33,089 nt of DNA from Gemmatimonadota bacterium (lineage in GTDB: Bacteria; Gemmatimonadota; Gemmatimonadetes; Longimicrobiales; Gaopeijiaceae): positions 1-33,089 of the forward strand of contig VXLT01000047.1 in assembly GCA_009841475.1 (NCBI GenBank). The letters run 5' to 3'. Position numbers and translations under genes: made by a program. Every line of letters starts with the position of its first letter. The stretch's first letter is position 1. Under the pieces are notes generated by a model that was not told the origin of the DNA, did not search any database, and saw only the letters and a list, made by a program, of their open reading frames with translations. Positions 33,021-33,089 of this stretch are shown here, piece after piece.

Positions 33021-33089
33021 TTGCCGGATTCGATCCTGCCGCCGCAGCCGCCCAAGCCTCCCAAGCCCCCGCCAAAACCCGGACCGCCC
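33021..33089 (+). CDS. Start of a proline/lysine-rich protein, cut by the window edge
   Basis: A TTG at 33021 is preceded by GAGGAA at about 6 nt, 10 nt after the ricT stop. The 23 visible codons read 'LPDSILPPQPPKPPKPPPKP' and on without a stop. The tight spacing suggests a third gene of the accA-ricT operon with a disordered Pro-rich leader. Too little is visible to identify it, and the true start could lie beyond the window. Confidence 0.35.
   Translation, partial: MPDSILPPQPPKPPKPPPKPGPP

Overview
The window is GC-rich coding DNA (third codon positions mostly G or C) from a bacterium that exports many enzymes by the Tat route, carries tandem secreted six-bladed beta-propeller genes, and has DUF1080 and Gfo/Idh proteins beside ordinary housekeeping genes (accA, a RicT/PSP1 protein, pbpC). 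This mix is typical of Gemmatimonadota or a related environmental lineage. That placement is inference; there is no rRNA or other phylogenetic marker here. I saw no tRNA, rRNA, CRISPR array, transposase or phage gene.

Layout. (1) 1-4193: a truncated gene start, a small lipoprotein, a secreted protein of unknown function, a Tat-exported glycosylasparaginase-type Ntn hydrolase and a Tat-exported class V aminotransferase-fold enzyme. (2) 4211-4972: a PhdYefM/VapC toxin-antitoxin pair on the opposite strand, with its own AT-rich promoter and operator. (3) 5077-8369: a DAACS-type glutamate/aspartate symporter followed by two M29/NicX-like metalloenzymes; with region 1 this reads as a route for taking apart and importing Asp- or Asn-containing compounds. 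(4) 16373-8299 (minus): a large lipoprotein alpha-2-macroglobulin with an intact CLEQ thioester, translationally coupled to penicillin-binding protein 1C, the same pairing as yfhM-pbpC in enterobacteria. (5) 16501-17871: a decayed gene end, then a self-inhibited Fic protein behind a palindromic AT-rich promoter. (6) 22255-17953 (minus): an operon of Gfo/Idh oxidoreductase, flavin amine-oxidase-like enzyme and a double DUF1080 lipoprotein, divergent from a second DAACS symporter that has lost key sodium-site residues. (7) 23584-30996 (minus): four paralogous secreted beta-propellers plus the stub of a fifth, interrupted by a secreted cyclophilin (plus strand) and a zinc-ribbon membrane protein. 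(8) 31201-33089: accA, a RicT-like PSP1 protein and the first codons of another gene.

The most interesting points are the propeller array with decayed relics, the DAACS homologue missing two sodium ligands, the all-exported redox/DUF1080 operon, two likely CTG start codons, and the Asp/Asn-directed cluster with a toxin-antitoxin pair inside it.
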